Origin: Sipunculus nudus
Lineage: Eukaryota; Annelida; Sipuncula; Golfingiida; Sipunculidae
Direction of reading: 5' to 3'
NCBI GenBank assembly: GCA_026874595.1
Contig: CM049312.1
Coordinates: forward strand, 74,310,429-74,374,428
DNA: 64,000 bases
Below, piece after piece: positions 47,001 through 54,752 of the stretch (the first letter of the stretch is position 1; every line of letters begins with the position of its first letter). Both the position numbers and the translations under genes were made by a program. Under the pieces are notes generated by a model that was given only the letters and a program-made list of their open reading frames with translations, did no database searches and was not told where the DNA came from.

Positions 47001-50000
47001 TGCCTGGGGTGGGTTACATAATGCAAGTGAAGGCTGTACTACTAGGTGGGCAAGATATAAACAACACTTGACATGGTGTATGAAAACTTGAATAAAAGCT
47101 ACTCTTTTCAAACAATTTCTTTGAAATTTCAGATTTTAAAAGACTAAATCCTTATGTATATATGCTGTGAAAATTAAATCAACAGTGCTTACAGGGAAAA
47201 AACCTGCCACTGCCAAAGTTGGACAAAATTTAAGGTATTAATTTTTTATTTATGCTAATAACTTGAAAAATTTGCAAAATTCAGATCTAATTTTGGGCAA
47301 ACAATTGAATCTTGATTAAATAAAGTTATATTCCTGAAAAAAAAGTCTTCAGCTTCAGCAATTCTCATGTTAAGTGAGCAAATATATTTCCTGATTTTTT
47401 AAAAATTGCATTATATTTGGGCCTATAACTTCAAAATAATACCCAATACTGACTTAATTTTTAGTATGTGCACAGATAATGTATGGAAGAATATTAATAC
47501 TAAATATGATCAAAAACAGATCAGTGGTTTTGATATTAGGCAGACTTGAAGTGTAACAATTGCTTTTTTATGGAAAACGGAGGTTTTTCCTTAATATCTG
47601 GAAGGAACGAAGTTCTAATGACCCAATTTTCGGTATGGTAGGTGATTTTGGGGACATCTAATGGTATGCAGAATTTTGGATTCGTAGGTCCAACGGTTTT
47701 AAAACGTGCCCTGTTAACGGATGGACGGCCGGATAGCCGGACGGCCGACGGACAAAGGACCACGACTTTAGCTCAGATGACTTACAGTCAGCTGTGCTAA
47801 TAAAATTACAGATATTTACAAATGTTATATTTCTATATTTTTTTCAGATAAGAAAATAAAACAATCTGAAAATGTCTAATTATTAGATTAGAATTCGCTC
47901 AAAATTTCATGGAGTCAACAAAGGTTTTGATGAAAACTAAATTTTTATCAGCTAAACCCTAACAAAAATCATCATATTAGGAAACAGCAAGTATTTCTTC
48001 TTCAATTAGGTAGAATCATAATATGGAAAGGAGATGATTCTTAGCAAATATATATTATAATATTAACATGTAATACAGAAAATACTTCAAGATAAAAACA
48101 GGACCTGAAGGTTGTTGTTACTATAACTACCCTATTCTTGAAATCCCTTGTTAAACCTTGCTGCCTGACTCAACTACAGTTACTGCTAAATGAGCTGTCG
48201 GGTGACTTACTCTAGTCAGCAGTTACAGGAGCCTGTGTGGGACAAAGTTTATGTCTGTGTGGCTTATGGCTTAAACACACTTGTCCAGTTGATTGTATCA
48301 TGTAATCAGCACCACTGACCACCCCCTCACAGATAGCCTGTGGCCTACTCAGACTAAAGTATTATGACAACAGATTCAAAATTTCTATTCACTGGATCAT
48401 TTAGTCAGAATCAGTAACTACATGGTTTAATTAAAGTCAGCACCTATGATATAACTGACAGTGGTACTAATATTTTACTTTTACTTTCCTTTCTAATATT
48501 AATGGCAAACCTTTTGATTATTTTACCGTACAATTAAACTGAAAAGCAATAAGTTTATATCACCAATGGTACCAGTATTACATAATTACCATATCATTAA
48601 ATCAACTGGTCACCATATTTGTTTCTCACCAGCATAAACTACTGCTAAATATTTACTGAATAAATGATTTACAACAAATAAATGAAATTCAACTCTTTCT
48701 TTATCAATTTAATTGATGGCGACATACTTATTTCCTGGGTGCTACACCGGATTTATCTGCTTTCTTAATATGTATTGTCAATGAATATCAGAAGTTGTCT
48801 TAGTCTGAATTGGAAAAAACACTCTCATTTTGAGGAGTCCCCTTTTCTGTTAAACTGAGCTGTGGAAAATGAGATGCCAAACAGGTTTCTTTATGTCTAG
48901 TTGGCAAGTGCCCCCAACCGAATAAACAGGAAACTATTTAGGTTGTTTATGTTATATATAATGTAACATTGGGGCAACCACCCAAACACCCCTGCTCCAG
49001 CTGAGAACCCAGGTTCTTCAAATTCTTTGCTGCACATACAATAAACTCCAGGTATATTAAATAATATTTTGATAACTGTATATTAGGGCTGAAAGGAGTA
49101 CTCAAGTCGGGGTAACACTTACCGAGTACTTGAGTCGAAATTTTGGACTCGAGTACTCGTGTATGTACATGTTAGCATGCCTATCTGAATATTACTGCAA
49201 ATTTACGGGCAGTCTGTAGGCCTATTTATTCATTATCATAGCCTGGCATATGGCTCTAAACATATGCTAGTCAAATTAACACAGGTCTTGTTATGACATA
49301 TATCTGTTTCTTCGTTGAGATAAAGTTAAATCGTCATGAAGTCAAATATATGCATATTTTGCATCGGTAAACAGATATCCGTTTTATCTTACAGGGTTGC
49401 CATGGTAACGAGTACTCGAGTCTGAGTCGGGTAAAGTCTATCGGGTACTCGAGTCCAAAAATTTGTACCCGTTTCAGCCCTACTGGATATTGTTGTAGTC
49501 TGTAATGAAAAACAGTGAAGCTTCAAAAGTAAACAATATTCTGAACATCTAAGGCCAAAAAAAATTAAAGGTATGGTTCTCAGGCACCGCCCGCATCAAT
49601 TTTAAACCCCCGCATCAAAAATTTTTATTTTGATTTTCAATAAAAACTTTCCAATTTTGAGCTGCTGCCGCTCCGACATTTCTTTCAAGAAGGTAAAACC
49701 ATACAATTTCCTTTGTTTTGTAGTGCCTTTACTTATTTAGCAATATAAAACTGTTATTTTCATGCTTTTCCCTAATCATTTGACATTTTTATCGAAACAT
49801 AACAAAAAAATTAAAATAAAAAAAGCGCCCGCCCGCATTGATTTCTGGAAAAAAGTGCCTGAGAACCATACCTTTTTTTTATTTTGGCCTAATGGTAAAA
49901 CTTATAGTTGTTTCTAGAAAGTATAATACATACCATAACTATAAATTATAAAACAATAGTGGTGAAATGTTAAAAATAAATATGACCAATGATTGTAGGA

Positions 50001-50321
50001 TTAATGTGTTTTATTACTTACACTAGTTAATTTAAGACAAGTTATCTAAAGTCAGTAAAGAGGTCTGGCTATTTAGTGGTAATCGCGTGGACAGTGTTTG
50101 GAAATGAACGGTGTTAGGAAAGGTGAGCATCCCCCCCCCCCCCCCCCCCCCTTTTAGATCTGAAACAGTAGACAGTCTAGACTACATGATACATCTCCTC
50201 TTCAGAATTATACCTGTAAACCATTTCCATTCGGCCAATCCGGCTCATATACAAGTTTTCCCTTGCTTGAATTTCTGAGAAATCGAACTGTTCGTTCTTC
50301 TAACTCTGATCTCGAGTCCAT
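28610..50321 (-). CDS. GLE1: GLE1, mRNA export / nuclear pore factor, near-complete, 13 exons
   Basis: Exons in transcript order (minus strand): 50214-50321, 44966-45050, 44646-44911, 43821-43953, 41528-41737, 40670-40728, 39375-39655, 38646-38782, 34639-34720, 32952-33058, 31307-31519, 29688-29878, 28610-29057. All junctions are GT-AG and phases agree except exon 1 to exon 2. The protein is about 770 residues (human 698). Order: an N-terminus with KGKLVYEPDW; a Pro/Ser-rich repeat region; a Glu/Gln/Arg-rich coiled coil from exon 4 to 7; an Ala-rich linker; and the C-terminal GLE1 domain with HFYTKCPYTVPYYIP, EDYLKLLGYQ, RMSGMMRLYAAII, HPHGVEQGWKWL and TATMLFDFLEVAG, ending HNFWST. In the family this domain, with inositol hexakisphosphate, stimulates the DEAD-box ATPase DDX19/Dbp5 at the cytoplasmic face of the nuclear pore and also acts in translation. 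No disruption is seen. Confidence 0.95.
29688..29878 (-). CDS. GLE1: GLE1 exon 12 (C-terminal domain)
   Basis: Acceptor TTTAAG, donor TTAA|GTATGC. Encodes KQGDEQVSVSHDSAIVIATV, GVWCQFPEVGDMLLAHFYTK and CPYTVPYYIPRQKDQSPEDY, closely following the human KKCPYSVPFYP segment. The split Lys codon (AA + G) joins smoothly to LLGYQFED in exon 13. Confidence 0.94.
29905..30540 (-). mobile_element. Possible 3' fragment of a LINE, GLE1 intron 12
   Basis: Read on the minus strand: a 157-residue open frame (30065-30538), a spacer, then AATAAACTATTATTATTATT-like sequence at 29915-29935, resembling the short-repeat tails of CR1/L2-type LINEs. I cannot identify reverse-transcriptase motifs in the frame, so the class is a guess. 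Confidence 0.3.
30725..31200 (+). mobile_element. TIR element family F, copy 3, GLE1 intron 11
   Basis: Starts CTTTAAAGGGGCCCATTCC, with ATTCATGTGTTTATAAGAT, TTTGCCAAGGGCATTTTG, ACACCTTAGGTTACAGGG, and ends GTGAATAGCTGACTTTAATG. The copy at 34850 shares the same ending. Confidence 0.6.
31307..31519 (-). CDS. GLE1: GLE1 exon 11 (C-terminal domain)
   Basis: Acceptor TTTACAG, donor GTC|GTAAGT. Seventy-one codons: LKKYRVSLQKAVNTPVNAI, then KLERICKLLSGQQVEVSGQQ and CQDLFAKKIV. It matches the human DLQKAATIPVSQI and LLSGKPVQSGG stretch; phase 0 on both sides. Confidence 0.93.
31670..32460. repeat. Core-repeat element(s) with GATGG/GGAC tails, GLE1 intron 10
   Basis: Three diverged units marked by TGATGGGTCTTAAAT-like sequence at 31702, 31832 and 31984, then a GATGGATGGATGAACAGAC tail at 32075. 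A second tail at 32350-32440 has GACAGACAGACAAACGGACA followed by an imperfect stem (TAGCTCAGACAAC and GTTGTCAGCAGAGCTA). Confidence 0.5.
32520..32760 (+). repeat. Dispersed repeat family E, copy 3, with (GT)n
   Basis: A (GT)n run at 32532-32563, then TTGTTCACAACATAACTC, CAGGGCATTTCGGGAATGGG, and CATCATCAAGGAATATTCAC. Three short near-identical tandem units follow at 32790-32960, next to GLE1 exon 10: TTTTACCTG.GCTTCTGTTA and ATGGGACAGAT.TCCAGTT. The last of these overlaps exon 10 coding sequence. Confidence 0.6.
32952..33058 (-). CDS. GLE1: GLE1 exon 10
   Basis: Acceptor TATCAG, donor CAG|GTAAAA. Encodes AAASVDEDCMKEYQRLLQKK, then EAEKSYSPIVTEAQ in phase 0. This corresponds to the WYQQLQDA region of human GLE1 at the edge of the C-terminal domain. 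Confidence 0.85.
33250..33545 (+). mobile_element. Short element with GACCCATGGGT 5' end, GLE1 intron 9
   Basis: AAGAGACCCATGGGTAATGG and GTGCTCAGCT at the 5' side, ATATATGATTGCTAAAC inside, GGATGGACTGATGGACAA near the end, then AGGAATAATGCTTTAAG. The parallel copy at 45895-46215 has the same parts in order. Confidence 0.55.
34639..34720 (-). CDS. GLE1: GLE1 exon 9, low-complexity linker
   Basis: Acceptor TCTGCAG, donor AAG|GTGAGA. The 82-bp exon encodes GASVVSGQPVTSTTASAQPS and QVAQPSE, with a split Gly codon into exon 10. It is a Ser/Gln/Ala-rich spacer between coiled coil and C-terminal domain. Confidence 0.82.
34850..35300 (+). mobile_element. TIR element family F, copy 4, GLE1 intron 8
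   Basis: ATTCATGTGTTTATTACATG, a G-run at 34973-34981, TTTGCAAAGGGCATTTTTTT, and the family ending GTGAATAGCTGGCTTTAATG. It is near the 5' end of the satellite element. Confidence 0.6.
35725..38480 (+). repeat. Satellite core of the element: 165-bp units then seven 337-bp units
   Basis: The GGGGGGTACTT block recurs at about 35728, 35887, 36053, 36366, 36703, 37041, 37382, 37718, 38055 and 38393. The GGTGGC palindrome begins at 36258, 36579, 36917, 37257, 37593, 37930 and 38267. Spacing is about 160-165 bp in the first two intervals and 336-340 bp later. The last four units are far more similar to each other than the earlier ones. Confidence 0.85.
38580..38615 (+). other. 3' terminal hairpin of the satellite element
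   Basis: TAGCTCAGATGAC and GTCAGCTGAGCTA can pair at 12 of 13 positions around a short loop, followed by AAAAA. The same hairpin recurs at 47769-47802 (TAGCTCAGATGAC ... GTCAGCTGTGCTA). A 3' sub-terminal hairpin is typical of rolling-circle elements. Confidence 0.7.
38646..38782 (-). CDS. GLE1: GLE1 exon 8, Ala/Thr-rich linker
   Basis: Acceptor AACTGCAG, donor GCA|GTGAGT. Encodes AANTKGREEEEKEAAAL, an Ala/Thr tract, then APSTLSVPVQASPAA. It sits only about 30 bp from the 3' hairpin of the large satellite element at 35591-38615. Confidence 0.87.
39375..39655 (-). CDS. GLE1: GLE1 exon 7
   Basis: Acceptor ATTTTAG, donor TAG|GTAAGT. The 281-bp exon encodes EEVRHRVETIRKLQQDIKQQ, then QVNQLLASCVYPQHIPDP and SRAKNTADLVLNAV, ending with one base of a split Asp codon. 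It closes the coiled-coil half of the protein. Confidence 0.9.
40150..40292. repeat. CT-rich low-complexity tract, GLE1 intron 6
   Basis: Imperfect TCTCTC/CTCTNT repeats on the plus strand, about 500 bp left of GLE1 exon 6. It ends against a TACTGTGGTTG mobile-element terminus. Confidence 0.75.
40292..40450 (+). mobile_element. Solo end of the TACTGTGGTTG element family
   Basis: TACTGTGGTTGCTTTTTAGT and GGTTCCAAATTTATGATAT match the ends of the element at 61056-62069. No opposite end was found, so the copy is truncated. Confidence 0.45.
40670..40728 (-). CDS. GLE1: GLE1 exon 6 (coiled coil, small exon)
   Basis: Acceptor TTTTTTAG, donor GAG|GTAAGA. The 59-bp exon encodes LMESRIKEAEVHKQLKERQ and two bases of an Arg codon completed in the next exon. 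It is too short to stand out as an open frame; it was located by phase and splice sites. Confidence 0.85.
41528..41737 (-). CDS. GLE1: GLE1 exon 5 (coiled coil)
   Basis: Acceptor TATTCTAG, donor AAG|GTCAGT. Seventy codons, phase 0 at both ends: LAIERRQKEFEETLQQIWEK through RRISEMNKHRVK. Highly charged and Glu/Gln/Arg-rich with heptad character, matching the central coiled coil that drives GLE1 oligomerisation in vertebrates. Confidence 0.88.
41990..42480 (+). repeat. Core-repeat element family B, GLE1 intron 4
   Basis: Three diverged units of about 110-130 bp: GTGACCTCTGACCTCATTAA, GTGGTGACCTCATAAATATG and CTGTGACCTTATTAAATATG, each with AATTCAGGTGAGA-like and TTATGGTGAGTTTAATG-like blocks. 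The tail is GATGGACAGGCAGATGGACA, then ATATGACAGGCGTATAATA. Confidence 0.6.
43290..43640 (-). mobile_element. tRNA-derived SINE, reverse orientation, GLE1 intron 4
   Basis: On the minus strand the head at 43633-43563 reads GTGTCTCAGGGGTAGGGCAC (A-box-like) and GAGTTCAAATCTC (B-box-like), at tRNA-type spacing. The body then has CACCAATGGGGACAATTACA and TGTGTGATACTGCCATGTCA. A headless copy is at 7010-7290. Confidence 0.65.
43821..43953 (-). CDS. GLE1: GLE1 exon 4
   Basis: Acceptor ATGTAG, donor AGG|GTAAAA. Encodes KLTEEQPKNEENTPDRW and LAILQYEEEMRQKTR, the entry to the coiled coil. A GGCGCCACC string inside it is ordinary coding sequence, not the repeat-family palindrome. Confidence 0.87.
44646..44911 (-). 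CDS. GLE1: GLE1 exon 3, Pro/Ser-rich with internal 20-residue repeats
   Basis: Acceptor ATATTCAG and donor AAG|GTAAGG. The exon starts EIIEKCKSPPSVYL and then carries three head-to-tail 20-residue units around RPRPS / SVDNKT / VTP (a 60-bp minisatellite in frame), ending VKDNNQ with a split Ser codon. Vertebrate GLE1 has Ser/Pro-rich low-complexity sequence at the same place, so disorder here is expected; the exact tandem repeat looks lineage-specific. Confidence 0.85.
44966..45050 (-). CDS. GLE1: GLE1 exon 2 (5' boundary uncertain)
   Basis: Encodes MSSEFQVTDQSRKIVHRMFIK, then donor AAA|GTTAGT in phase 0 with exon 3. Two acceptors are possible. CTTCAG before 45050 leaves one extra base that does not fit the phase-0 end of exon 1; a weaker AG would start the exon at 45031 in the right phase. 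A small unrecognised exon between 45051 and 50213 is the alternative. Confidence 0.6.
45375..45415 (+). mobile_element. 5' terminus of a core-repeat element
   Basis: AACAAGGGACCCATGGGTCA then CGGCGCTCAGCTG is almost the same as the 5' end of the satellite element at 35591. A matching 3' end lies at 47700-47805 in the same orientation; whether the 2.4 kb between is one element is unclear. Confidence 0.5.
45895..46215 (+). mobile_element. Short element with GACCCATGGGT 5' end, copy 2, GLE1 intron 1
   Basis: AAAGGACCCATGGGTCACG, CAATATATGATTGCAAACTA, GATGGACAGGCAAGTGGACA and AAGGAATAATGCATTTAAG follow the order of the copy at 33250. Confidence 0.55.
46918..46941. repeat. Poly(G) tract, GLE1 intron 1
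   Basis: About 24 uninterrupted G's, among the longest homopolymers in the window; prone to assembly length error. Confidence 0.85.
47540..47805 (+). mobile_element. 3' part of a core-repeat element, GLE1 intron 1
   Basis: TCGTAGGTCCAACGGTTTTA, GTGCCCTGTTAACGGATGGA, CGGACGGCCGACGGACAAAG, and the TAGCTCAGATGAC hairpin at 47769-47802. It shares tail and hairpin with the satellite element, but the preceding unit is different. Confidence 0.6.
49084..49482. mobile_element. hAT-like element with 8-bp target duplication (7/8), GLE1 intron 1
   Basis: Left end TAGGGCTGAAA, right end TTTCAGCCCTA, perfect over 11 bp. Flanks CTGTATAT (49076-49083) and CTGGATAT (49483-49490) match at 7 of 8. Sub-terminal ACTCGAGTACTCG motifs occur on both sides. 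About 400 bp, non-coding. Confidence 0.78.
49550..49892. mobile_element. MITE with 21-bp perfect TIR core, GLE1 intron 1
   Basis: AAAGGTATGGTTCTCAGGCA (plus one C) near the left end is exactly inverted near the right end. Outside it AAGGCCAAAA / TTTTGGCC also pair, so the TIR exceeds 30 bp with one A-run gap. The target duplication was not resolved (TA possible). Non-coding. Confidence 0.72.
50131..50150. repeat. Poly(C) tract, GLE1 intron 1
   Basis: About 20 uninterrupted C's, roughly 65 bp from the 3' end of GLE1 exon 1. Confidence 0.85.
50214..50321 (-). CDS. GLE1: GLE1 exon 1 (start codon)
   Basis: ATG is complementary to 50319-50321; donor CAG|GTATAA lies left of 50214. The 36 codons begin MDSRSELEERTVRFL and contain SSKGKLVYEPDW, which aligns with the KGRLCYYRDW stretch at the human N-terminus. 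The exon ends in phase 0. Confidence 0.85.
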
Positions 50322-50685
50322 TTCGGGGATTATGACAGCTACCGGATAGTAAACATCTTTGCAGGCCGTTGCCCGTCCCTTCTTCCCTCAATATCGCCCA
50401 CAGCAGGCGGCCATATAAATAATCTTGATATATTTATGTAAGTCAGTCATATATAATGTCTTTACGGCCATCATACAAAACATGTTTGGGTTATTAGAGT
50501 GAATCTTGAATATCACCATTATTTTATTAACGAATTAAGATAATTCTGCACAAGAAAACCTGTTTATATCATTCAGATATTTAAAAGAGGCGAGGCTATA
50601 TTTCCATATTTGGGAAGTGTCCGGACTGGATTGCTTGCCCGTCTCGAACTCGCACGTGCGCGACAAGGACACACGCTCATGTGGC
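50322..50685. promoter_or_regulatory. Probable bidirectional promoter between GLE1 and the unknown plus-strand gene
   Basis: The GLE1 start codon and the candidate start at 50686 point away from each other across 364 bp. The interval is free of recognisable repeats and richer in CpG than its flanks (for example around 50620-50670). No TATA box stands out. The bidirectional role is inferred from gene geometry. Confidence 0.5.
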
Positions 50686-50788
50686 ATGGCTGAAGTGAAC
50701 GCAGGCGAGTCACATGTAGAGATGACTGGAAAAACAGTCAATGACATCACTGCCAGCTCCCTGGACGGAAACCACAATACTGCAACAG
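50686..50788 (+). CDS. Unknown gene, candidate exon 1
   Basis: Open frame from ATG 50686 (good Kozak context) to a strong donor CAG|GTAAGT. Encodes MAEVNAGESHVEMTGKTVND and ITASSLDGNHNTAT with one base of a Gly codon. Less AT-rich than the surrounding introns, as expected for a first coding exon next to a promoter. Confidence 0.6.
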
Positions 50789-53700
50789 GTAAGTTACCTT
50801 GCAGCCATTTCTTTACCATCGGCTCTGGACCGCTTGAGCTTGTTGAAGGGCATTCATTAGCAGTAGGCCCCTCCTGTCAAAAACGAACTTGCATTATGCA
50901 GGTATGGAAAATAACATTAACAGGAATAATTTTCAAAGTCTGGTCGTTTGATCTCTTGACATGGCACATATATTATTATGTAACAGTATATAGATCAGCA
51001 CCGGTGTTTATATGTCACTCAGAAGTCTTGAAGGTGCAATGGGGAATCACTGCAACTTCATAACAGGCCCATACAGCAGTTACAATTACAACTTGGACAA
51101 TGGACCACACTAAATATAATATAGGGGTACGTTTCATAAGGGAATTCTAATATATGTAACTCTATGTTTATTTACATTTCTTTGTGAAACATTTCAATAA
51201 TTGATCTTTTGCTGTTTTATAGTGTGCTGTCATGTGTAAACAAGGCCTGTCAGCTACACATTGCCAGAGGTCAAAGTTGGTAAAGGTCATTCATGTGGGT
51301 GAATGAAACTTGTGGGATAAAATATATATCAGTGTACACTAAACACATCCAGGTTCTTGTGTGTTTGAAAGGATATTTGCAGTAAAAGGTTGTCTTTGCA
51401 AAATATCTGAGGATCATATTCAAATGAGTGAATTGACCTATGACTGTGTCATGGAATAGTAAATTAATGAAAGCATACAATTTCAGAATAAAATAGGGGG
51501 TCAGTGGTGTTATGGCTGGTTGTTTTTTTTTTTTACATAAGATGGCAAATCTTGTTTCCTCATTTTCCGGAGTTAGTTAATGCAAGTTTCCATGTGGTCC
51601 AGAGAAACTTGTTCTGAAATAGCCAGTTGACACAAGGGGGGGGGGGGGTTAAAAAGACAAATGCAGAGTATATGATATATGCAAAATACAATGTACTATT
51701 GAATTTAAATCAAATCTCTGTAATGTCATCCTGCTTAATGAACTTGAGGCTGCCATGATATTATGCCAAAGGCTCATGCTATTGCTGGGAAATTAAGAAC
51801 AAATGATGACTGATGTTCCAGGTCAACATACTGAACATAGGAGTAGAGGATTATATATTTATATGACAAACCTGGAAATTATCTATTGTTCACATGTCAT
51901 AGTGATAGCTGGGTGCTGTGTGACAGTAGTGAGGGAATCTTATACAATACTACAGAACATGTTTTACAGTATTAATTTATTTTAATGGAGTATTTATTAT
52001 TAGAAATAAATGTGTAACAACTTGTGAAAAAAGTATCTATATCTAGAAAGCTGTAAGACATTAATAATATTATGTCACTTAAAATTATCTTAATACAAAT
52101 CTGAAGAGGAACTTGCATGATGCAATCCAGGACTTTCTTGAATCATCTTGCCTAATTTTGCAGGAGTTGTTCTCAGGACATCGAATAATATTACAGATGG
52201 TCAATCACTGATAAGTTTGATTGATTTTATTAAACTTTTTGAGCGTTCAACCACAGCTGACTGTAGTGTGTTACTGTTTTTAGCTCAGGTGACAACCCAT
52301 TGGTCACTAAGTCCAGTCATCACCAGTTGACAAGTGAACATAAAAACTTTAAAAGTGAAGTCTGATAGTGGTACTAGTTATTTAAGTTAGTAAAATTAAA
52401 AGTGTTTTTATAATAGTTTTAAAATTGTACAGATATAAATTTCGGTCTCTCTGATTAGTAATTTTAATAGGTTATCAATTCAGATTTTTTAGGGAAAGTA
52501 ACATTAATTTCTCCCTAGAGAATCAGAGGTTGGAGATTTTAATCATTTTCAAAAGACTTTATGAGGGAACTTTAATATGCAGCTGTCAACAGTAACATAA
52601 CACTTGTAATTAACATACAATCTGTACCATGCATATTAATGATAGGGACAATATTAATGAAAGTAGATTTTCTTTATATATCAATCTATCTTTCACCAAA
52701 GAGTACTAGTTATCAATTGCATTACAATAAGAATAAAAAATAAATCTAGGGGAAAAATAACAATCTCAAGCAATCTGACCTACCCTGAACTCTCAGTGAA
52801 GATACCCAAACAATTTTCTGTTTAACAGGAAATGGATTATTTAGCATGAATGATTGTTGATTACTGACTGGTTTGTATTAAGGGATGATTGATTTATGAA
52901 ATAGGAACCAACTCCCACTACTTAATAATGCATAGATGATGGGTCAATGTTAGGTAGTGCTTGTTGACATGTGAGCACATCTGTTATTTATGTTAAACCT
53001 GTTGTTTTCATTCAGAATCCTGAAAAATATGCTATTTATAAACAAAGGTTAAAAGTGGAAGTAGTTCACTTGGATCACAATGATACTGTATATTATCAAT
53101 TTCACACCTGTGCATCGCTAATTTACAGAGCTTTTGTTTGCCATGGGTTAAAGTCAGAGGATCATGAAACATCAGGTACTTTCATTTTAATTAAACTTGC
53201 TGGGAGTGCACCCCTATCAAACAGCAGTTTAGCCAAAAACTGATTCGGTTAATCAGCCTCCATGCGGGTAACAGAAAGCAGTTGAGTGCTTTCACACAGA
53301 AAATAAACCAAACTGGTTTTGGTCAAAGCCAGGGTGCCAAGTGCACAAATCTTCATGCCAGGGTTCGCAAGTTTTACCTACCACCTGGGTAAATTTATAT
53401 TTAACAAGAAGCATATATTTAATAGTCAACACGTTTAATAGGCAATCTGGCACATATTTGATAGTCAATCACATGCGGTTCTTGGAGCAACCTGTGACAG
53501 AAAACAAGTTTCTGGGCTTTCTCATTTCCCAGACAGTTGCACCAGAGCTGAACACATGTTCAGTGAAGCCAGTAGTGTATTGTTTTTTTTCATAAACTGC
53601 ATGAAACAACCCTGTTGGTTGGTGATGTGCTCTGCATAGCCCAACATGAAATTAAGTGTGACTGGAAAATGGCTGCTTTTAGACTTGGGTGATGTGGTCA

Positions 53701-54619
53701 GAGCCACTTCGCTTACAACCAACATTCATAAAAATGTATGTATATATAATCCCTGCTTACAACAAGGAGTAAACTAAGGTAGGATCTTCATGTTTGATAA
53801 AAGCAGATAAACATGTGAAAAACTTTGGTTATTTAACTGGGTAAAACCCATTACTTTTTACCCAGGGTTTTCCCACTGGGTTGGGTAAAATGCGTTTTAC
53901 CCCTGGTAAATGCAATTTACACTGCTTCATGTCTCCCAAATAGACGACAAATGAAACCATTGACCAAGCATGACTTTCCACTTAAATGTATGTGACATGG
54001 TAGTTGGGGTTATTAACTTATATAATCAATTTGGCCAGAATCATATCCATAACAATTTGGCCATCATGGATTTGATTGGCATCTAATACCTGTGTGAAAG
54101 CTTAATCCACATTGAAAACTATTTTGTTCCACTTTCAAATGTGGATTGTTAATGGTGAAAACGGTTTCAGTGCATATTTGTTAGCCATATGAATGCTCAA
54201 TGCAAATGGAAATTGGTTTGAACGTGTTCTGCATTTGTCATATGAAAGGGGTGTTTATTGGCTGGAGGTAGATATGCTATGCTAAAGTAAGATGCCATAT
54301 TAATTTGAAAGATCCTGTGATGGTCAGCATTCATGACATCTTGTAATGGTTTATCACCTAAGCTGCCCCACATTGTCCATATGTTTTTATCAAAGACCAG
54401 AGAACTTGATTAACCAATCACACAGGGTTGTTATTTTTCCCGGGAAAAACTAGTTTTTCCCATACAGTAGGAAAAACCCGGGATTAATTGGGAATAACTG
54501 GGGAAAACTGGTTAGTACCGGGAATAACTGGGGAAAATGTCTGATCAAAATTTTTGAGAGAGTATAATGATGTATAGTTAATTAATTCTGTTTAATGTTG
54601 CATGTTGAAATTATATGTG

Positions 54620-54651
<32 letters not shown>

Positions 54652-54704
54652 CCATACATATATACATATAAACATATTTGCATATATATATCCATATGTG
54701 ATGA

Positions 54705-54752
<48 letters not shown>

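Noticed and set aside
50617-50685. N-terminal extension of the unknown gene from 50617
   Set aside because: The codon at 50617 is GTG, not ATG; the first ATG in this frame is 50686.
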